Shown: piece by piece, positions 33,678 to 45,000 of the stretch
Layout of the letters: each line of letters opens with the position of its first letter
How positions within the stretch are numbered: position 1 is the stretch's first letter
Assembly: GCA_947169265.1 (NCBI GenBank)
Contig: CAMVPC010000009.1
Coordinates: forward strand, 1 to 64,000
DNA from: an uncultured Prevotellaceae bacterium
Lineage (GTDB): Bacteria > Bacteroidota > Bacteroidia > Bacteroidales > Muribaculaceae
Direction of reading: 5' to 3'
Length of the DNA stretch: 64,000 nucleotides
Made by a program: the position numbers and the translations under genes
Notes under the pieces: model-generated
Database searches by the model: none
Told to the model about the DNA's origin: nothing
Seen by the model: only the letters and a program-made list of their open reading frames with translations

Positions 33678-34475
33678 ATGGCCACAATTGAAATCACCGA
33701 CCTCAACGACCCGCGTGTGGCCATGTTCGCCACACTCACCGAGGCTCAGCTGCGCAATCGTCTGGAACCCGGCAACGGCATTTTCATCGCCGAGAGTCCC
33801 AAGGTGATAGCCGTGGCGCTCGACGCGGGAATGGAGCCGCTGGCGCTCTTGTGCGAGCGGCGGCACATCGAGGGCGACGCGGCCTCCATCATCGCCCGTT
33901 GCGGCGACATTCCGGTTTACACCGGCGAGCGACCGTTGCTGGCCTCGCTCACGGGCTACACGCTCACGCGTGGCGTGCTGTGCGCCATGCGACGCCCTGT
34001 GTTGCCCACCGTGGAACAGGTGTGCCGCGATGCCCACCGCGTGGTGGTCATCGATGATGTGAGCGACACGACCAACATCGGCGCCATCTTCCGCTCGGCG
34101 GCCGCCATGGGCATCGATGCCGTGCTACTCACGCCCACGGCATGCGACCCGCTCAACCGGCGCGCCGTGAGGGTTTCGATGGGCTCGGTGTTCCTTGTGC
34201 CCTGGACACGACTCGAGGGAGGACTTGACACGTTGCACCGCCTGGGATTTGAGACAGCGGCCATGGCGCTCACCCGCGACAGCATTCCCCTCGACGACCC
34301 GCGGCTTGCCGCCGTCGACCGCCTCGCCATCGTCATGGGCACCGAAGGTGACGGTCTCCCCCACTCGACCATCGCCGCGGCCACCCATGTGGTGCGCATA
34401 CCTATGCACCACGGCGTCGATTCGCTCAACGTCGCGGCAGCGGCCGCCGTCGCTTTTTGGCAACTGCGCCGTTAA
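33678..34475 (+). CDS. SpoU/TrmH-family RNA 2'-O-methyltransferase
   Basis: VVIDDVSDTTNIGAIFRSAAAMGIDAVLLTPTACDPLNRRAVRVSMGSVFLVPW; start refined to ATG 33678. Confidence 0.85.
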   Translation: MATIEITDLNDPRVAMFATLTEAQLRNRLEPGNGIFIAESPKVIAVALDAGMEPLALLCERRHIEGDAASIIARCGDIPVYTGERPLLASLTGYTLTRGVLCAMRRPVLPTVEQVCRDAHRVVVIDDVSDTTNIGAIFRSAAAMGIDAVLLTPTACDPLNRRAVRVSMGSVFLVPWTRLEGGLDTLHRLGFETAAMALTRDSIPLDDPRLAAVDRLAIVMGTEGDGLPHSTIAAATHVVRIPMHHGVDSLNVAAAAAVAFWQLRR

Positions 34476-34501
34476 TCTCACGTAAAAAGGGCTTACACCC
34501 G

Positions 34502-34834
34502 TCAGCGCTGGTAGTGCGGAATTTCGTCGGGAAGGACAATCGATACTTCCACCATGCCCCGCACACGCCCCTCGTCGTTTTTCCAAGGCGACTGGAAAAT
34601 CATCTTCTTTACCCCGTTCTTGCTGATGGTGTAGCAGTTGGTGGTGTCGGATTGCATCATGTGGCGAATCATGTCCTGCGAGCGTTGCTGGTGGCAAGGG
34701 AACAGATTCTTGCCCACCATGCTCTCCCCGTTCTTGTTGAATGTCTCGCGCGAGCGCTCGTTCATATATATCACCGTGCCCTCGTTGTCACACACCGTAA
34801 TGGCGCAATGCATGTGTTCAGCCCAATCGTTCAT
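34502..34834 (-). CDS. Stand-alone PAS domain protein
   Basis: AITVCDNEGTVIYMNERSRETFNKNGESMVGKNLFPCHQQRS; ATG at 34834 (ORF-track start 34843 is TTG). Confidence 0.75.
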   Translation of the reverse strand: MNDWAEHMHCAITVCDNEGTVIYMNERSRETFNKNGESMVGKNLFPCHQQRSQDMIRHMMQSDTTNCYTISKNGVKKMIFQSPWKNDEGRVRGMVEVSIVLPDEIPHYQR

Positions 34835-35078
34835 AATCGTCAAATAATAGTTTTTTCAACCCGAAATCGGTCATCAGGTTTTACAATGACGCAAAGTTAG
34901 TACAAAAAGGCGGAATAAGCAAGAGGCCCGAGTGGGCCTTGACCGAAACGTGCCCAAACGTGCGCATTTTTTTGCAAAAACACCCGAGCGAACATGCGAC
35001 CTTTCGATAAAAATCGTTATCTTTGCACTTTCGGGCGCAAGGATTATCCGCGTCGCAAACCCTAATTAACTACCGCAC

Positions 35079-37529
35079 ATGAGAAGATTCATCACCCTCC
35101 TGCTGGCTACTGTGGCCCTGGCCACCACCGCACAGCGTAACGAGCAGTTATTGAGCCACAACTGGCAATTCAGCCGCGACGGCGTCGAGTGGCAAACCGT
35201 AAGCGTGCCCCACGACTGGGCCATCGCCGGACCTTTTGATAAAAAATGGGACCTGCAGACCGTCGCTATCAAAGAAAACGGCGAGGACGTCGCCACCGAG
35301 CACAGCGGGCGTAGCGGCTCGCTGCCCTGGATAGGGACCGGCACTTATAAAACCACATTCACCGTGCCGGCCGGACAAAAGGCCGAACTGCTCTTCGACG
35401 GCGCCATGAGCGAGCCCGTGGTGTTTATCAACGGACGCGAGGCCGGACGCTGGGCCTACGGCTACAACGCCTTCCGTGTCGACGCCACGCCGTTCATCCA
35501 CGCCGACGGCACGCCCAACGAGCTCGAAGTGCGCCTCACCAACCTCGAGGAGAGCAGCCGCTGGTATCCGGGCGCGGGACTCTACCGCCCGGTGACGCTT
35601 ATCACCACGGGCAACGTGGCCTTCGACACTTGGGGCACTTGCCTGCGCACCCTCGATGTGACGAACGGCACTGCCAAGGTAAGCATCGACACCAAAGTGA
35701 ACGGTGTGAAAGCCGGCGACAAATACAACGTGACCTTTTCCATCCCCGTGAGCGCCAACAACGGCAGCGACATGCGGCGGCAAAACCTGCTTGGCAAAGC
35801 GGTGGTGGCGCCCGACGGCACTTGCCACTTCGAGGTGGAAATTCCGCAGGCCAAGCTATGGTCGCCCGAACATCCCAACCTCTACACCGTGACGCTATCG
35901 CTCATCGACAAGAAAAAGAACACAGTTGACACAAAAAGCTACAAACTGGGCGTGCGCACGATTTCGTTCACGCCCGAGCATGGATTCCAGCTCAACGGAG
36001 TCACACGCAAAATCAAGGGCGTGTGCCTGCACCACGACCTGGGTCCTTTGGGAGCCGCCATCAACAAGTCGGCACTGGCACGCCAGCTTAAAATCATGAA
36101 GGACATGGGTGCCGATGCCATCCGCACGTCGCACAACATGCCTTCGACATGGCAAATGGAGCTGTGCGACAGCCTCGGCTTGATGGTGATGGCCGAAAGC
36201 TTCGACGGATGGAAAGACCCTAAGGTGAAAAACGGATATAACCGCTTTTGGGACGAGTGGTGGAAAAAAGACATCCACAACCTCATCATGAACCACCGCA
36301 ACCACCCCAGCATCATCTTGTGGAGCGTGGGCAACGAAATCCCCGAGCAATGGAAAGAGGAGGGCGCGCAGCGCTATCACGAACTCGTGGAATGGTGCCA
36401 CCAGCTTGACCCCACGAGGATGGTCACCTGCGGAATGGACAATCCCGACGCCGACATCAAGAGCGGTTTCGCCTTCCAGGCCGACGTGCCGGGATATAAC
36501 TACCGCACACACCGCTATGAGGAGACATTCCCGCAGCTGCCGCAAGGTTTCCTGCTGGGCTCGGAGACCGCCTCGACGGTGAGCTCGCGCGGCGAATACA
36601 TGTTCCCCGACACGGTGGCCATTGGAAAGGCCTACGACAACGGCCAGTGCTCGGGCTATGACCTGGAGCACTGCTGGTGGAGCAACCTGCCCGACGATGA
36701 CTGGCGCCTCCAGGACGACTTCACGTGGACCGTGGGGGAATTTGTGTGGACAGGATTCGACTACCTGGGCGAGCCCACCCCCTACGACGCTTACTGGCCC
36801 TCGCGCAGCAGCTATTATGGCATCGTCGACCTGGCGGGCATCCCCAAGGACCGCTATTACCTGTACCGCAGCCACTGGAACAAGAAGGACCACACGCTGC
36901 ACCTGTTGCCTCACTGGACGTGGCCCGGACGAGAGGGACAAGTGACGCCCGTGTATTGCTATACCGACTATCCCAGCGCCGAACTCTTTGTCAACGGCAA
37001 GAGCCAGGGACGGCTCACCAAGCAGCCCGGCACGCGGCTCGACCGCTACCGCCTGCGCTGGCGCAACGTGGTCTATGAGCCGGGCGAAATCAAGGTCGTG
37101 GCCTACGACGAGCTGGGCAACGCAGCCCAGGAGGAAATCATCAAAACCGCCGGCGAACCCCACAGCCTCAAATGCGAGCTTTTTGACACCGACTTCCACA
37201 GCAACGACGACATCGCCTTCATTACCGTGAGCCTCGTTGACAAGGACGGCAACCTCGTGCCCAACGGCGACCAGACAATAGAGGTTGCCAGCACGCTTGG
37301 ATGCAGTCTCGTGGGAATGTGCAACGGTGACGCCACCTCGCTCGAATCGTTCAAAGGCGCCCAAATGAAACTCTTCCACGGACAACTCGTTATCGCCGTG
37401 CAGATTAACGTGCCGCAGCACGAGCGCAGCACCGAGGGAGGCGCCCGCTGGCTCAAGGAGCGTTGCCGCGTCAATCTGCTGAGCCGCGAGTTAGGCATGA
37501 TTTGTCCCTTCGAATTCTACGCCTTCTAA
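35079..37529 (+). CDS. Secreted glycoside hydrolase family 2 (beta-galactosidase-like)
   Basis: Signal peptide; SHNWQFSRDGVEWQTVSVPHDWAIAGPF; GVCLHHDLGPLGAAINKSALARQLKIMKDMGADAIRTSHNMPS; NHPSIILWSVGNEIPEQW. Confidence 0.92.
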   Translation: MRRFITLLLATVALATTAQRNEQLLSHNWQFSRDGVEWQTVSVPHDWAIAGPFDKKWDLQTVAIKENGEDVATEHSGRSGSLPWIGTGTYKTTFTVPAGQKAELLFDGAMSEPVVFINGREAGRWAYGYNAFRVDATPFIHADGTPNELEVRLTNLEESSRWYPGAGLYRPVTLITTGNVAFDTWGTCLRTLDVTNGTAKVSIDTKVNGVKAGDKYNVTFSIPVSANNGSDMRRQNLLGKAVVAPDGTCHFEVEIPQAKLWSPEHPNLYTVTLSLIDKKKNTVDTKSYKLGVRTISFTPEHGFQLNGVTRKIKGVCLHHDLGPLGAAINKSALARQLKIMKDMGADAIRTSHNMPSTWQMELCDSLGLMVMAESFDGWKDPKVKNGYNRFWDEWWKKDIHNLIMNHRNHPSIILWSVGNEIPEQWKEEGAQRYHELVEWCHQLDPTRMVTCGMDNPDADIKSGFAFQADVPGYNYRTHRYEETFPQLPQGFLLGSETASTVSSRGEYMFPDTVAIGKAYDNGQCSGYDLEHCWWSNLPDDDWRLQDDFTWTVGEFVWTGFDYLGEPTPYDAYWPSRSSYYGIVDLAGIPKDRYYLYRSHWNKKDHTLHLLPHWTWPGREGQVTPVYCYTDYPSAELFVNGKSQGRLTKQPGTRLDRYRLRWRNVVYEPGEIKVVAYDELGNAAQEEIIKTAGEPHSLKCELFDTDFHSNDDIAFITVSLVDKDGNLVPNGDQTIEVASTLGCSLVGMCNGDATSLESFKGAQMKLFHGQLVIAVQINVPQHERSTEGGARWLKERCRVNLLSRELGMICPFEFYAF

Positions 37530-37570
37530 CTAAAAAGTATTAACTTGTCAACTCGAAAACATCAATAATA

Positions 37571-38569
37571 ATGGCTTATTTCTCGGTCATAGTTCCCGTT
37601 TACAATCGCCCCAAGGAGGTGAAAGACCTACTTGAGAGCCTCGCCAAGCAGACCGACCAGGACTTTGAGGTACTCATTGTCGAGGACGGCTCCACCGAGC
37701 GCTGCTACGATGTGGTCATGGACTACAAAGACAAGGTGAAGGTGAGCTACTTCCACAAGGCTAACGAGGGACGCAGCATTGCGCGCAACTTCGGCATCGA
37801 GCGCGCTAATGGCGCCTACTTCATCTTCTTCGACAGCGACTGCGTCATTCCGCCCGACTACTTCGCCACCCTCAAGAAAGCGCTTAAAAAGAAATATGTC
37901 GATTGCTTCGGCGGACCCGACGCGGCTGCCCCCAACTTCAACGTCACGCAAAAGGCCATCAGCTATGCCATGACCTCGTTCTTGACCACGGGCGGGATTC
38001 GCGGCGGCAAGGTACAACTTGAGAAGTTCACGCCGCGCTCGTTCAACATGGGATATTCACGCGAGGTGTGGCACCGGGTGGGCGGCTTCCGCGAAATGTT
38101 TAGCGAGGATATTGACATGAGCACGCGCATCCGCGAGGCCGGCTTCTCCATCACCCTCATCCGTGAGGCCTTCGTTTACCACAAGCGGCGCGTGAACCTG
38201 GCGAAATTCGCCCGGCAGACCTACGTCTTCGGGATGTCGCGCATTACGCTCAAGCTGCTATACCCCAAGTCGCTCAAACTCGTGCATTGCCTGCCTGCGG
38301 TGTTCCTGCTGGGAACGCTCACGCTCATCGTGCTGGCACTGTGCTGGCAATGGTGTGCCATCGTGCCGCTCGCCGCTTACCTGCTGGCGCTTTTTGTCGA
38401 CGCGCTCGCACGCACCCGCCACGTGGGCGTCGCCCTGCTCGCCGTGCCGGCAAGCCTGGTGATGCTGTGCTCCTACGGTTGGGGCTTCCTCAAGGCGTGG
38501 ACGTGGAAAATTCTCTTGAGGCACGGCCGCGACGAGCAAGAAGAAATCGCCATGCGTAAAGGAAAATGA
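37571..38569 (+). CDS. Glycosyltransferase family 2
   Basis: FSVIVPVYNRPKEVKDLLESLAKQTDQDFEVLIVEDGST; FFDSDCVIP; C-terminal TM segments. Confidence 0.9.
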   Translation: MAYFSVIVPVYNRPKEVKDLLESLAKQTDQDFEVLIVEDGSTERCYDVVMDYKDKVKVSYFHKANEGRSIARNFGIERANGAYFIFFDSDCVIPPDYFATLKKALKKKYVDCFGGPDAAAPNFNVTQKAISYAMTSFLTTGGIRGGKVQLEKFTPRSFNMGYSREVWHRVGGFREMFSEDIDMSTRIREAGFSITLIREAFVYHKRRVNLAKFARQTYVFGMSRITLKLLYPKSLKLVHCLPAVFLLGTLTLIVLALCWQWCAIVPLAAYLLALFVDALARTRHVGVALLAVPASLVMLCSYGWGFLKAWTWKILLRHGRDEQEEIAMRKGK

Positions 38570-39345
38570 TGGAACACGAACAAAACACAACGCCGGTAGC
38601 GAGCATGAACCTCAAGGACAACCTGGCCCTTGACGACCGGCCTCGCGAGAAAGCGCTCAAGTTGGGATTCGACAAACTCACGCCCGCCGAACTGCTGGCC
38701 GCCATCATCGGCAGCGGCTCGCGCGGCGAGAATGTGGTGACCCTGTGCCAGCGCATTCTCAATGACCACGACGGCAAAATCTACAACATCGCGCGGCGTA
38801 GCGTGACCGACCTGATGAACCGATACCGCGGCGTGGGCGAGGTGAAAGCCATCGAAATCCTCGCCGCCATCGAGCTGGCGCGACGCTACCAAAGCGAGCC
38901 GTTCGAGGAAATGCCCTCCATCACCACAAGCCGCGACGCCTATAATGTGCTGCGACGTTACCTGTGCGACCTCGACCACGAGGAGCTGTGGATTCTCACC
39001 GTGAACCGCGCCATGCGCGTCACCGACCGCATCCGCGTGAGTAGCGGCGGCACCGGCTCCACGCTGGGCGACGTGAAAATCATCTTGCGGCGTGCCCTCG
39101 AGCGGCTCGCCGAGGGTATTTTCCTGGCCCATAACCACCCCAGCGACCGCGCCATGCCCAGTGCCGACGACGATGCCCTCACGCGCCGCGTGCTCGAGGG
39201 GTGCCGCGCCGTGGGCATTAACCTCGTGGACCACATCATCGTGTGCCGCGGTGGCAAGTACTACAGCTACGCCGACCTCGGCCGCCTCGACTCTCACGCG
39301 CTCACCCACGCTACGGCCGCCGACCGTAATTCCCAACCATTCTAA
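38566..39345 (+). CDS. radC: RadC family (JAB/MPN) protein
   Basis: LTPAELLAAIIGSGSRGENV; EGIFLAHNHPSDRAMPSADD; ATGA overlap with upstream CDS. Confidence 0.9.
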   Translation: MMEHEQNTTPVASMNLKDNLALDDRPREKALKLGFDKLTPAELLAAIIGSGSRGENVVTLCQRILNDHDGKIYNIARRSVTDLMNRYRGVGEVKAIEILAAIELARRYQSEPFEEMPSITTSRDAYNVLRRYLCDLDHEELWILTVNRAMRVTDRIRVSSGGTGSTLGDVKIILRRALERLAEGIFLAHNHPSDRAMPSADDDALTRRVLEGCRAVGINLVDHIIVCRGGKYYSYADLGRLDSHALTHATAADRNSQPF

Positions 39346-39385
39346 CCGCAATATTCTTTTCCTGTACCCTAAAACAAATATTCTT

Positions 39386-41062
39386 ATGACCCGTATCAAG
39401 GCTTGTTGCATCTTTATCGCGTTGGCAGTGGCGCAACTCGGTGCCCAGGCAGGAGATGTGGAAGACGCCCTCTCGCAGTTCAACGCCAAACCGACGGTTA
39501 CCACCGCCACCGCCTTCTTCGACCTTCTCAAGAGTGAGGAATTCCTCGACACACCGCCCGCAATGAAAGCCGACACACCCGTCGACACTTTGCGCGAGCA
39601 AGTGTGGTACTGGGCCGCCGAATGGTTCTACGACACGCAACAATATAAGCTCACCGAGGAATACGGACTCAAATCGCTCAAACTGCTCCAGGCCGGCAAC
39701 AACCGCAATGGCGAGGCCGACTGCCTGAACCTGCTCGCCATCACCTATATTCGCGTGGCCGACTTCCCCAATGCCGCAAAATATGCCCACCAGTGCCACC
39801 GTCTCGACCGCGCCAGCGGTGACCATGACCGCATCAGCAGCAGCCTGAACACGCTGGCCGCCATCTACATGGGTGCCCGTCAACCCGAGCAAGCCGAGAA
39901 GTTTGTGCTCAAAGGCATCGAGGAAAGCAAAAAAGTGGACAACCCGGCACGACTGGCCACCCTCATGGGCATGGCGTGCGAAGTGTACCACTCGATGGGA
40001 AAGGAAGAAAAAGCGCTCGACTACGCGCGTGAGGCTTACCGCATGGAGGTGGCTCTGGGACGCACCGACAAGGCCGCCATGCGGCAGTCGCAAATGGCCG
40101 CGCCGCTACACTGGCTCAAGCGATATGACGAGGCTGAGCAGGCCTTGCGCGAGTCGCTGCCGGTGCTCAAGGAATGTGGCGACTACCAGTCGCTGGCCAT
40201 CGGCTACAACCAGCTGGGCTACGTACTGCTCGACAAAACGCCCGCCGACCCCGCGCAAGCCGCCTCCTACTTCGACAAAGCGCTCAAAATCCTCACCCAA
40301 CTGCACGACATCTACAACGAGAGCCACGCGCGATATGGCCTCTACCGCGCCCTCAAAGACAGCGACCCCGAGGCCGCCCTGCGCGAGATGGAACGTTACA
40401 AGGAGCTCAAAGATTCCATCTACAACCAAGACGCGGCCATGAGCTTGAGCATGCACAACGCCCTGCTCGGCAACGAAGTGCTGCAGGCGCAAAACCAGGC
40501 CGAGAAAGCGTCGAAACGCAATGCCATCATCATCGGCGTGGGCGTGGCACTGCTACTCATCCTCATCGCCGCCTTCATTTGGTGGAAAATGAGACAGCGC
40601 AACCGCCGGCAAAGACAAGAAAACATGCGGCTCAACGAGCACCTCGAGGAACTGAGAAAAGAATACCGCCAGCTTCACCTCGAGCTCGACAACGCGCTCG
40701 CCAAGAAAGACATGCCGCAAGAAGACAGCGACCTGCTCAAGCAGGCGACCGCCGCCGTCGGCAAGCTCATTGATGAAAAGAGACTCGACGCGCAAGCGCT
40801 GGCCGCCGAAATGAATTTAAGCACGTTTCAGTTACGTCAACGGTTACAGGCCATCACCGGCGAAAAGACGCAGGAATTCATCCTGCGTGTGCGCATAGGG
40901 CGTGCGCGCCACCTGCTCGAGAACCACCCCGAGCTTAGCGTCAACGAAGTGGCCGAGCTGTGTGGCTACAACGACACCCCCAACTTCACCCGCGCCTTCA
41001 AGAAAATGCTTCACGTCACCCCGTCGCAGTACCAGCGCGACCACCAGGACTCTCAGGCCTGA
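39386..41062 (+). CDS. TPR-containing membrane protein with C-terminal AraC-type HTH
   Basis: Signal peptide, TPR-like helices, TM AIIIGVGVALLLILIAAFIWW, HTH LSVNEVAELCGYNDTPNFTRAFKKMLHVTPSQYQRDH. Confidence 0.82.
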   Translation: MTRIKACCIFIALAVAQLGAQAGDVEDALSQFNAKPTVTTATAFFDLLKSEEFLDTPPAMKADTPVDTLREQVWYWAAEWFYDTQQYKLTEEYGLKSLKLLQAGNNRNGEADCLNLLAITYIRVADFPNAAKYAHQCHRLDRASGDHDRISSSLNTLAAIYMGARQPEQAEKFVLKGIEESKKVDNPARLATLMGMACEVYHSMGKEEKALDYAREAYRMEVALGRTDKAAMRQSQMAAPLHWLKRYDEAEQALRESLPVLKECGDYQSLAIGYNQLGYVLLDKTPADPAQAASYFDKALKILTQLHDIYNESHARYGLYRALKDSDPEAALREMERYKELKDSIYNQDAAMSLSMHNALLGNEVLQAQNQAEKASKRNAIIIGVGVALLLILIAAFIWWKMRQRNRRQRQENMRLNEHLEELRKEYRQLHLELDNALAKKDMPQEDSDLLKQATAAVGKLIDEKRLDAQALAAEMNLSTFQLRQRLQAITGEKTQEFILRVRIGRARHLLENHPELSVNEVAELCGYNDTPNFTRAFKKMLHVTPSQYQRDHQDSQA

Positions 41063-41202
41063 CACCGACATCACTCAACCGCCTCGAGCCATTTCGGCCG
41101 ACAAGAAGATTCAAGTAGCGTGCTACGCCACTCCTGAGCATTTTTTATCCCAATATTATCATTTCGCGCATTTTTGCGCGAAAAAATGCTTTTTTCGGCA
41201 AA

Positions 41203-41237
41203 TTTGTTGATTATTTAAAACAAATAGCATATCTTTG
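41203..41237 (+). promoter_or_regulatory. Candidate promoter for the 41324 lipoprotein gene
   Basis: TTTGTTG (41203-41209), TATCTTTG (41230-41237). Confidence 0.5.
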
Positions 41238-41323
41238 CTTGCGAAAAGAAATGAAGAAACTCACATAACAACAAAACTAATAGTACTCTTTTTTATTAAC
41301 TCTTAATTAATTTATTATTTTTT

Positions 41324-41851
41324 ATGAAAAAGTTTTTCTTACTGATGGTGGCCGCCATGGCCATGACTTTTGTTTCGTGTGACAACAACGCCAAGGGTAG
41401 CGGCGACAACGACAGCACCGCAAGCGAGGAAGGCGCGGCGCTCACCGAGTTCACTGTGCTCGGCGGCTTCAACAGCACCACCGGCAGCAACTACAAGGCA
41501 TTCGACTATGGTAAGACCACCGGCTTCAAGTTTGAACTTGCCGGCGAAGGCGAGGAACTTGACGTGACCGCCACTTGCAAGCTCATCCGCAGCGAAGAGC
41601 CCGCCAACTCTATTGACGGCAACACCGAGGTTTGGATGTCTTACTACGCCGAGAACGCCGAGGGCAAGAACGAGAAAGTAGCCGAGATTCAATTCGTGAG
41701 CACTCCCGAATCGCAGGAGAAGATTGCCGAGTGCATCGAGAAAGGCAAGCCCGGCGACGAGGTGGAATTCGTAGGCAAGGCCAAGGTTAAGAAAGCCGAC
41801 CTGATGAAGATGAACGGCCAAAAGACCAACAACGCGCTCATCTGCCGTTAA
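41324..41851 (+). CDS. Small lipoprotein, paralog of 45911..46432
   Basis: MKKFFLLMVAAMAMTFVSCDNN lipobox; 175 aa highly similar to the 45911..46432 product. Confidence 0.8.
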   Translation: MKKFFLLMVAAMAMTFVSCDNNAKGSGDNDSTASEEGAALTEFTVLGGFNSTTGSNYKAFDYGKTTGFKFELAGEGEELDVTATCKLIRSEEPANSIDGNTEVWMSYYAENAEGKNEKVAEIQFVSTPESQEKIAECIEKGKPGDEVEFVGKAKVKKADLMKMNGQKTNNALICR

Positions 41852-41880
41852 ACGGTTCCTTTACACAACGATTATTCAAC

Positions 41881-41913
41881 AACCGCCCGCGGCCACACGG
41901 CCCGCGGGCGGTT
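41881..41913 (+). terminator. Intrinsic terminator
   Basis: AACCGCCCGCGG-N9-CCGCGGGCGGTT perfect stem followed by TTT. Confidence 0.8.
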
Positions 41914-41945
41914 TCCGTTATCCCAACCAGTATTGGGGAAAGTCA

Positions 41946-41981
41946 AAGATGCCTGCCTCGGCAATTCGAGACAGGCATCTT
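41946..41981 (-). terminator. Terminator downstream of the 42026..45610 gene
   Basis: AAGATGCCTGCCTCG-gcaatt-CGAGACAGGCATCTT, one mismatch in 15 bp. Confidence 0.6.
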
Positions 41982-42025
41982 CTTCCATGAAAAAACTATT
42001 AATTCAGTGGATGGGAGAGTCGTTT

Positions 42026-45000
42026 TTAGCGGACGTATTGCTTGACGGTCGACGTAGTGCCGTCGGCATAGGTCGTCACCACAATATTGACACCGTCGAA
42101 GGGCTTCTCAGCCTCCATACCCTGGAGGTTGTAGTAACGCGTGGCCACCACTTCCTTGTCGATTGCGAGGCGGTCCATATCAATACCGGTGGCCACATCG
42201 GCATCAAACGTCACGGTGACTTTCTTCTCGGTCACATAGTAGTCGTGGTCGGCGCCTTCCTCGGGCCAGATACCGCCTTCGCCGGCCGCCGTGCGCGGCG
42301 TTTGCGACGGGTCTTGCGCGGGAATCGGTTCGGTGGTTGAATACATGCGTGCGATGTAATTAATCTCTTTTTTGCCACCATGCTTCACAAGCACCGTTTC
42401 GCCGGTATTGACGTCGTACACCTCCTCGGTCTCGGCCGCGGGAACGGGGTCGGCGATAAAGGCGTCAATAACTTCCACCATATTGGTATTTCCGCTCACG
42501 CCGCCGGGCCACTTGTCCTTGAGTTTGCTGAAGGTGGCGCCATATTCGCCGTCGCTTTCTATGCTGTTGAGCAGTGTCTCGCTGCCGTCGTCGTTCACAC
42601 GCCAAATGCGGTAATAGTACACCGACTTGTCTTCGGTCACCATCTTCGTGAGGTCGGGGGTGAGCTTGAGGCCCACTTTGTATCCCATCTTTTGGCTCGT
42701 TTTGCCGGCGAACGATTTAGATTTGAGCAACGCCTCGCCAGTGAAGGTGAGCTGAGGCACACCCACTTTGGCCACGTTGGTACCGTAAGTGTTCTGGACG
42801 TGCTCGCCGTCGTAGCTGCGCGTACCCACAAAAATTTCGGTCACATACTCTGGATTGTCGTCGGGGCAGTAGTCGCTGTCGTCCCACACCCTGAGCGAAC
42901 AGCCGTTGAAATAGCTCTCAAGGGGATAAGCGCCCAGTTCCACGGTCACCTTGCCGGTAGCGTGGTCGATACCCAGCAGGTAGAGGTTGTCGCCGTTGGT
43001 GCGCTCGGCCTTACCCACGTGGGTGTGGTAGTCGCTGCCGTGCACGCGGTGCACATTATACTTTTCGAGGTTACGCTCGCGGTCCATAATCACGTCGAAG
43101 TCGATTTTGAGCTGTCGTCCCTCGCGCAGTTCACGCGTGAGGTCTTCATCGACCTGCTCAGGCAGGAAGCCCGCAAAACGAACCTCGGTAGAGCTCTTCA
43201 TGATGGGCACGTCGTAAGTGTTGCTGGCGGCGTAGTTGCCAATCTTGAGCTGGTAGGAATAGTTGTCGGGGTGCGAGTTGGTCTCGGTCGAGGCCGTGAA
43301 GCGGTCAATCATGGGAATCGTGCCGCCCACGTTCACCGTACCGGTATAAGTAAGGTCGGTCGAGGTGTCGTCGGAATAGAGCACATCGCCATCGGCGGCC
43401 GCACCGGTGCCCAGCTTCTGGGTCTCGGGCACATAATTCACGGTGTAAGTGTAGATGTCGCCCGTCGAGGTCACGCCGGCATCGTCGGCGTTGTAGTAGA
43501 GTTGCAGCTGGTTAGTCGCGGGGTCGAAGACAAAGGTGACATCGACTTCGGCGCCTTCGGGCAAATCGAGTTGATCAATCTTGATGGAGTGGTCGTTGAT
43601 AGCCGTAAGCTGGATAGGTGTATGGTTGACAATGACATCCTGCACAGCCCAGTAGCGATTGCCGTCATTCTCCTGGTCCTGCCAACCCAGGTGGGTGCCG
43701 TCGGGGTTGATCAGGTGGAACCAATATCCGTTGCGCACGGTTTTGGTCGAAATCAGTTTGCCGTCCTCGGTCCACTGCATGAACTCATCGAATACCATCG
43801 CATTATTATAGTAGGCCCTGATGCCATAAGCGGTGAAACGGATGTCGGCAATCTTCTCGTCTTGGGTGTCGCTGTTCTCGTCCACATGCGTGCGGAAGAA
43901 GTCGTAAGTGACATTGCTGTGGGTGTTCACGTCGTCGCTCGTGAGGGTGAGCAACGGACGGTTGCGGTACACGTTGAATTCCACGTTCTCCTCGTCGAGG
44001 GCGAAGCGGCTGCGGTGGTCCGAAGCGTCGTTGATAAACAGTTCCTGCGTGCCGGGGATAATCACCGTGGCGGTGTTAGTGTTCACCATGATGTCCGACG
44101 GAACGATGTTTCCATTCTCATCGGTCTCAAACGGGCTTGCCGACACATAGTAAGTGAACTTTTGGGCATGTTCGCGTTGCGGCCAGGGGTAAGTCCAATT
44201 TTTAAGGAGTGTGGTCTCGCCGATAGCGGCCTCGGGCACGGTGGTGAGGTTGACGAACTCGCCGGTAGTCTCATTGAGGATATACACATAGAACTGCTGG
44301 CCCACCGAGGTCTGCAACTTTTCGGCGTCAAAGTAGGTGCGCCAGTTGAGGTTGATATCGTAGTAGTTCACCGTGGCGCTCGGCGTGGCGGTAGCCGTGA
44401 GGAATGCCTTGTAGAGGAGCATGCCGGGGCGATACTTCTCGGCATTGGGTTGGTAGAGGTACTGTCCGCCGGGCAACCAGTCATCAAAGGTCTGGCTCAC
44501 TGTGTTGGTGGCGGGGTCATATTTCACGCCGGCAAAGCGCTTGTCGGGCATGAAGAGCGACAGGTTTGAGATCACCGTGGCTTCCTCGCCGCCGTCGACA
44601 ACGACATAGTGGGCATTGGACGAGCCACGCTGGAACACGCTGTAGCAGTCGTGCTCCACGCGCTCCACGTTACCGCCGCGCAAGCGCTCGGAGTCGATGG
44701 CGGTGAAACGCGGCGAGATGATCTCGAAGGCGGTGTAGGTGGGCGACGAGAAGAAGTCAGCGGCACGCGCACGTCCCTTCGAGAGGAAATAGAAGCGGTT
44801 GGCGCTGATTTCCCTAATCACGAACAAATAACCCGGGTTGTTTTTATCGTTAGCCGCGTCGTCAATGCGAAGCGACTCGGTAATAACCTGCATCGACTTG
44901 ATGCTCTTGCTCACAAACTCGCGCGGGTCGACGGCGCGGTCCTGGCTTTGCACATACTGGCTTTGGTCCCACGACTCCTTGATTTCGACAAGAATCAGCG

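Noticed and set aside
35895-37421. 508-aa minus-strand ORF
   Set aside because: Antisense shadow of the GH2 gene.
37380-37529. Unusual C-terminal end of the GH2 protein, possible frameshift
   Set aside because: The last ~50 residues look atypical to me, but neither alternative frame gives a better continuation by eye; needs alignment.
41162-41183. TTTCGCGC-atttttGCGCGAAA hairpin
   Set aside because: Stem is only 8 bp with no clear T tract on either strand; possible terminator for the TPR-HTH gene but unsupported.
42380-44569. 729-aa plus-strand ORF
   Set aside because: Antisense shadow of the 42026..45610 gene; low-complexity V/H/G-rich translation and no recognisable domain.
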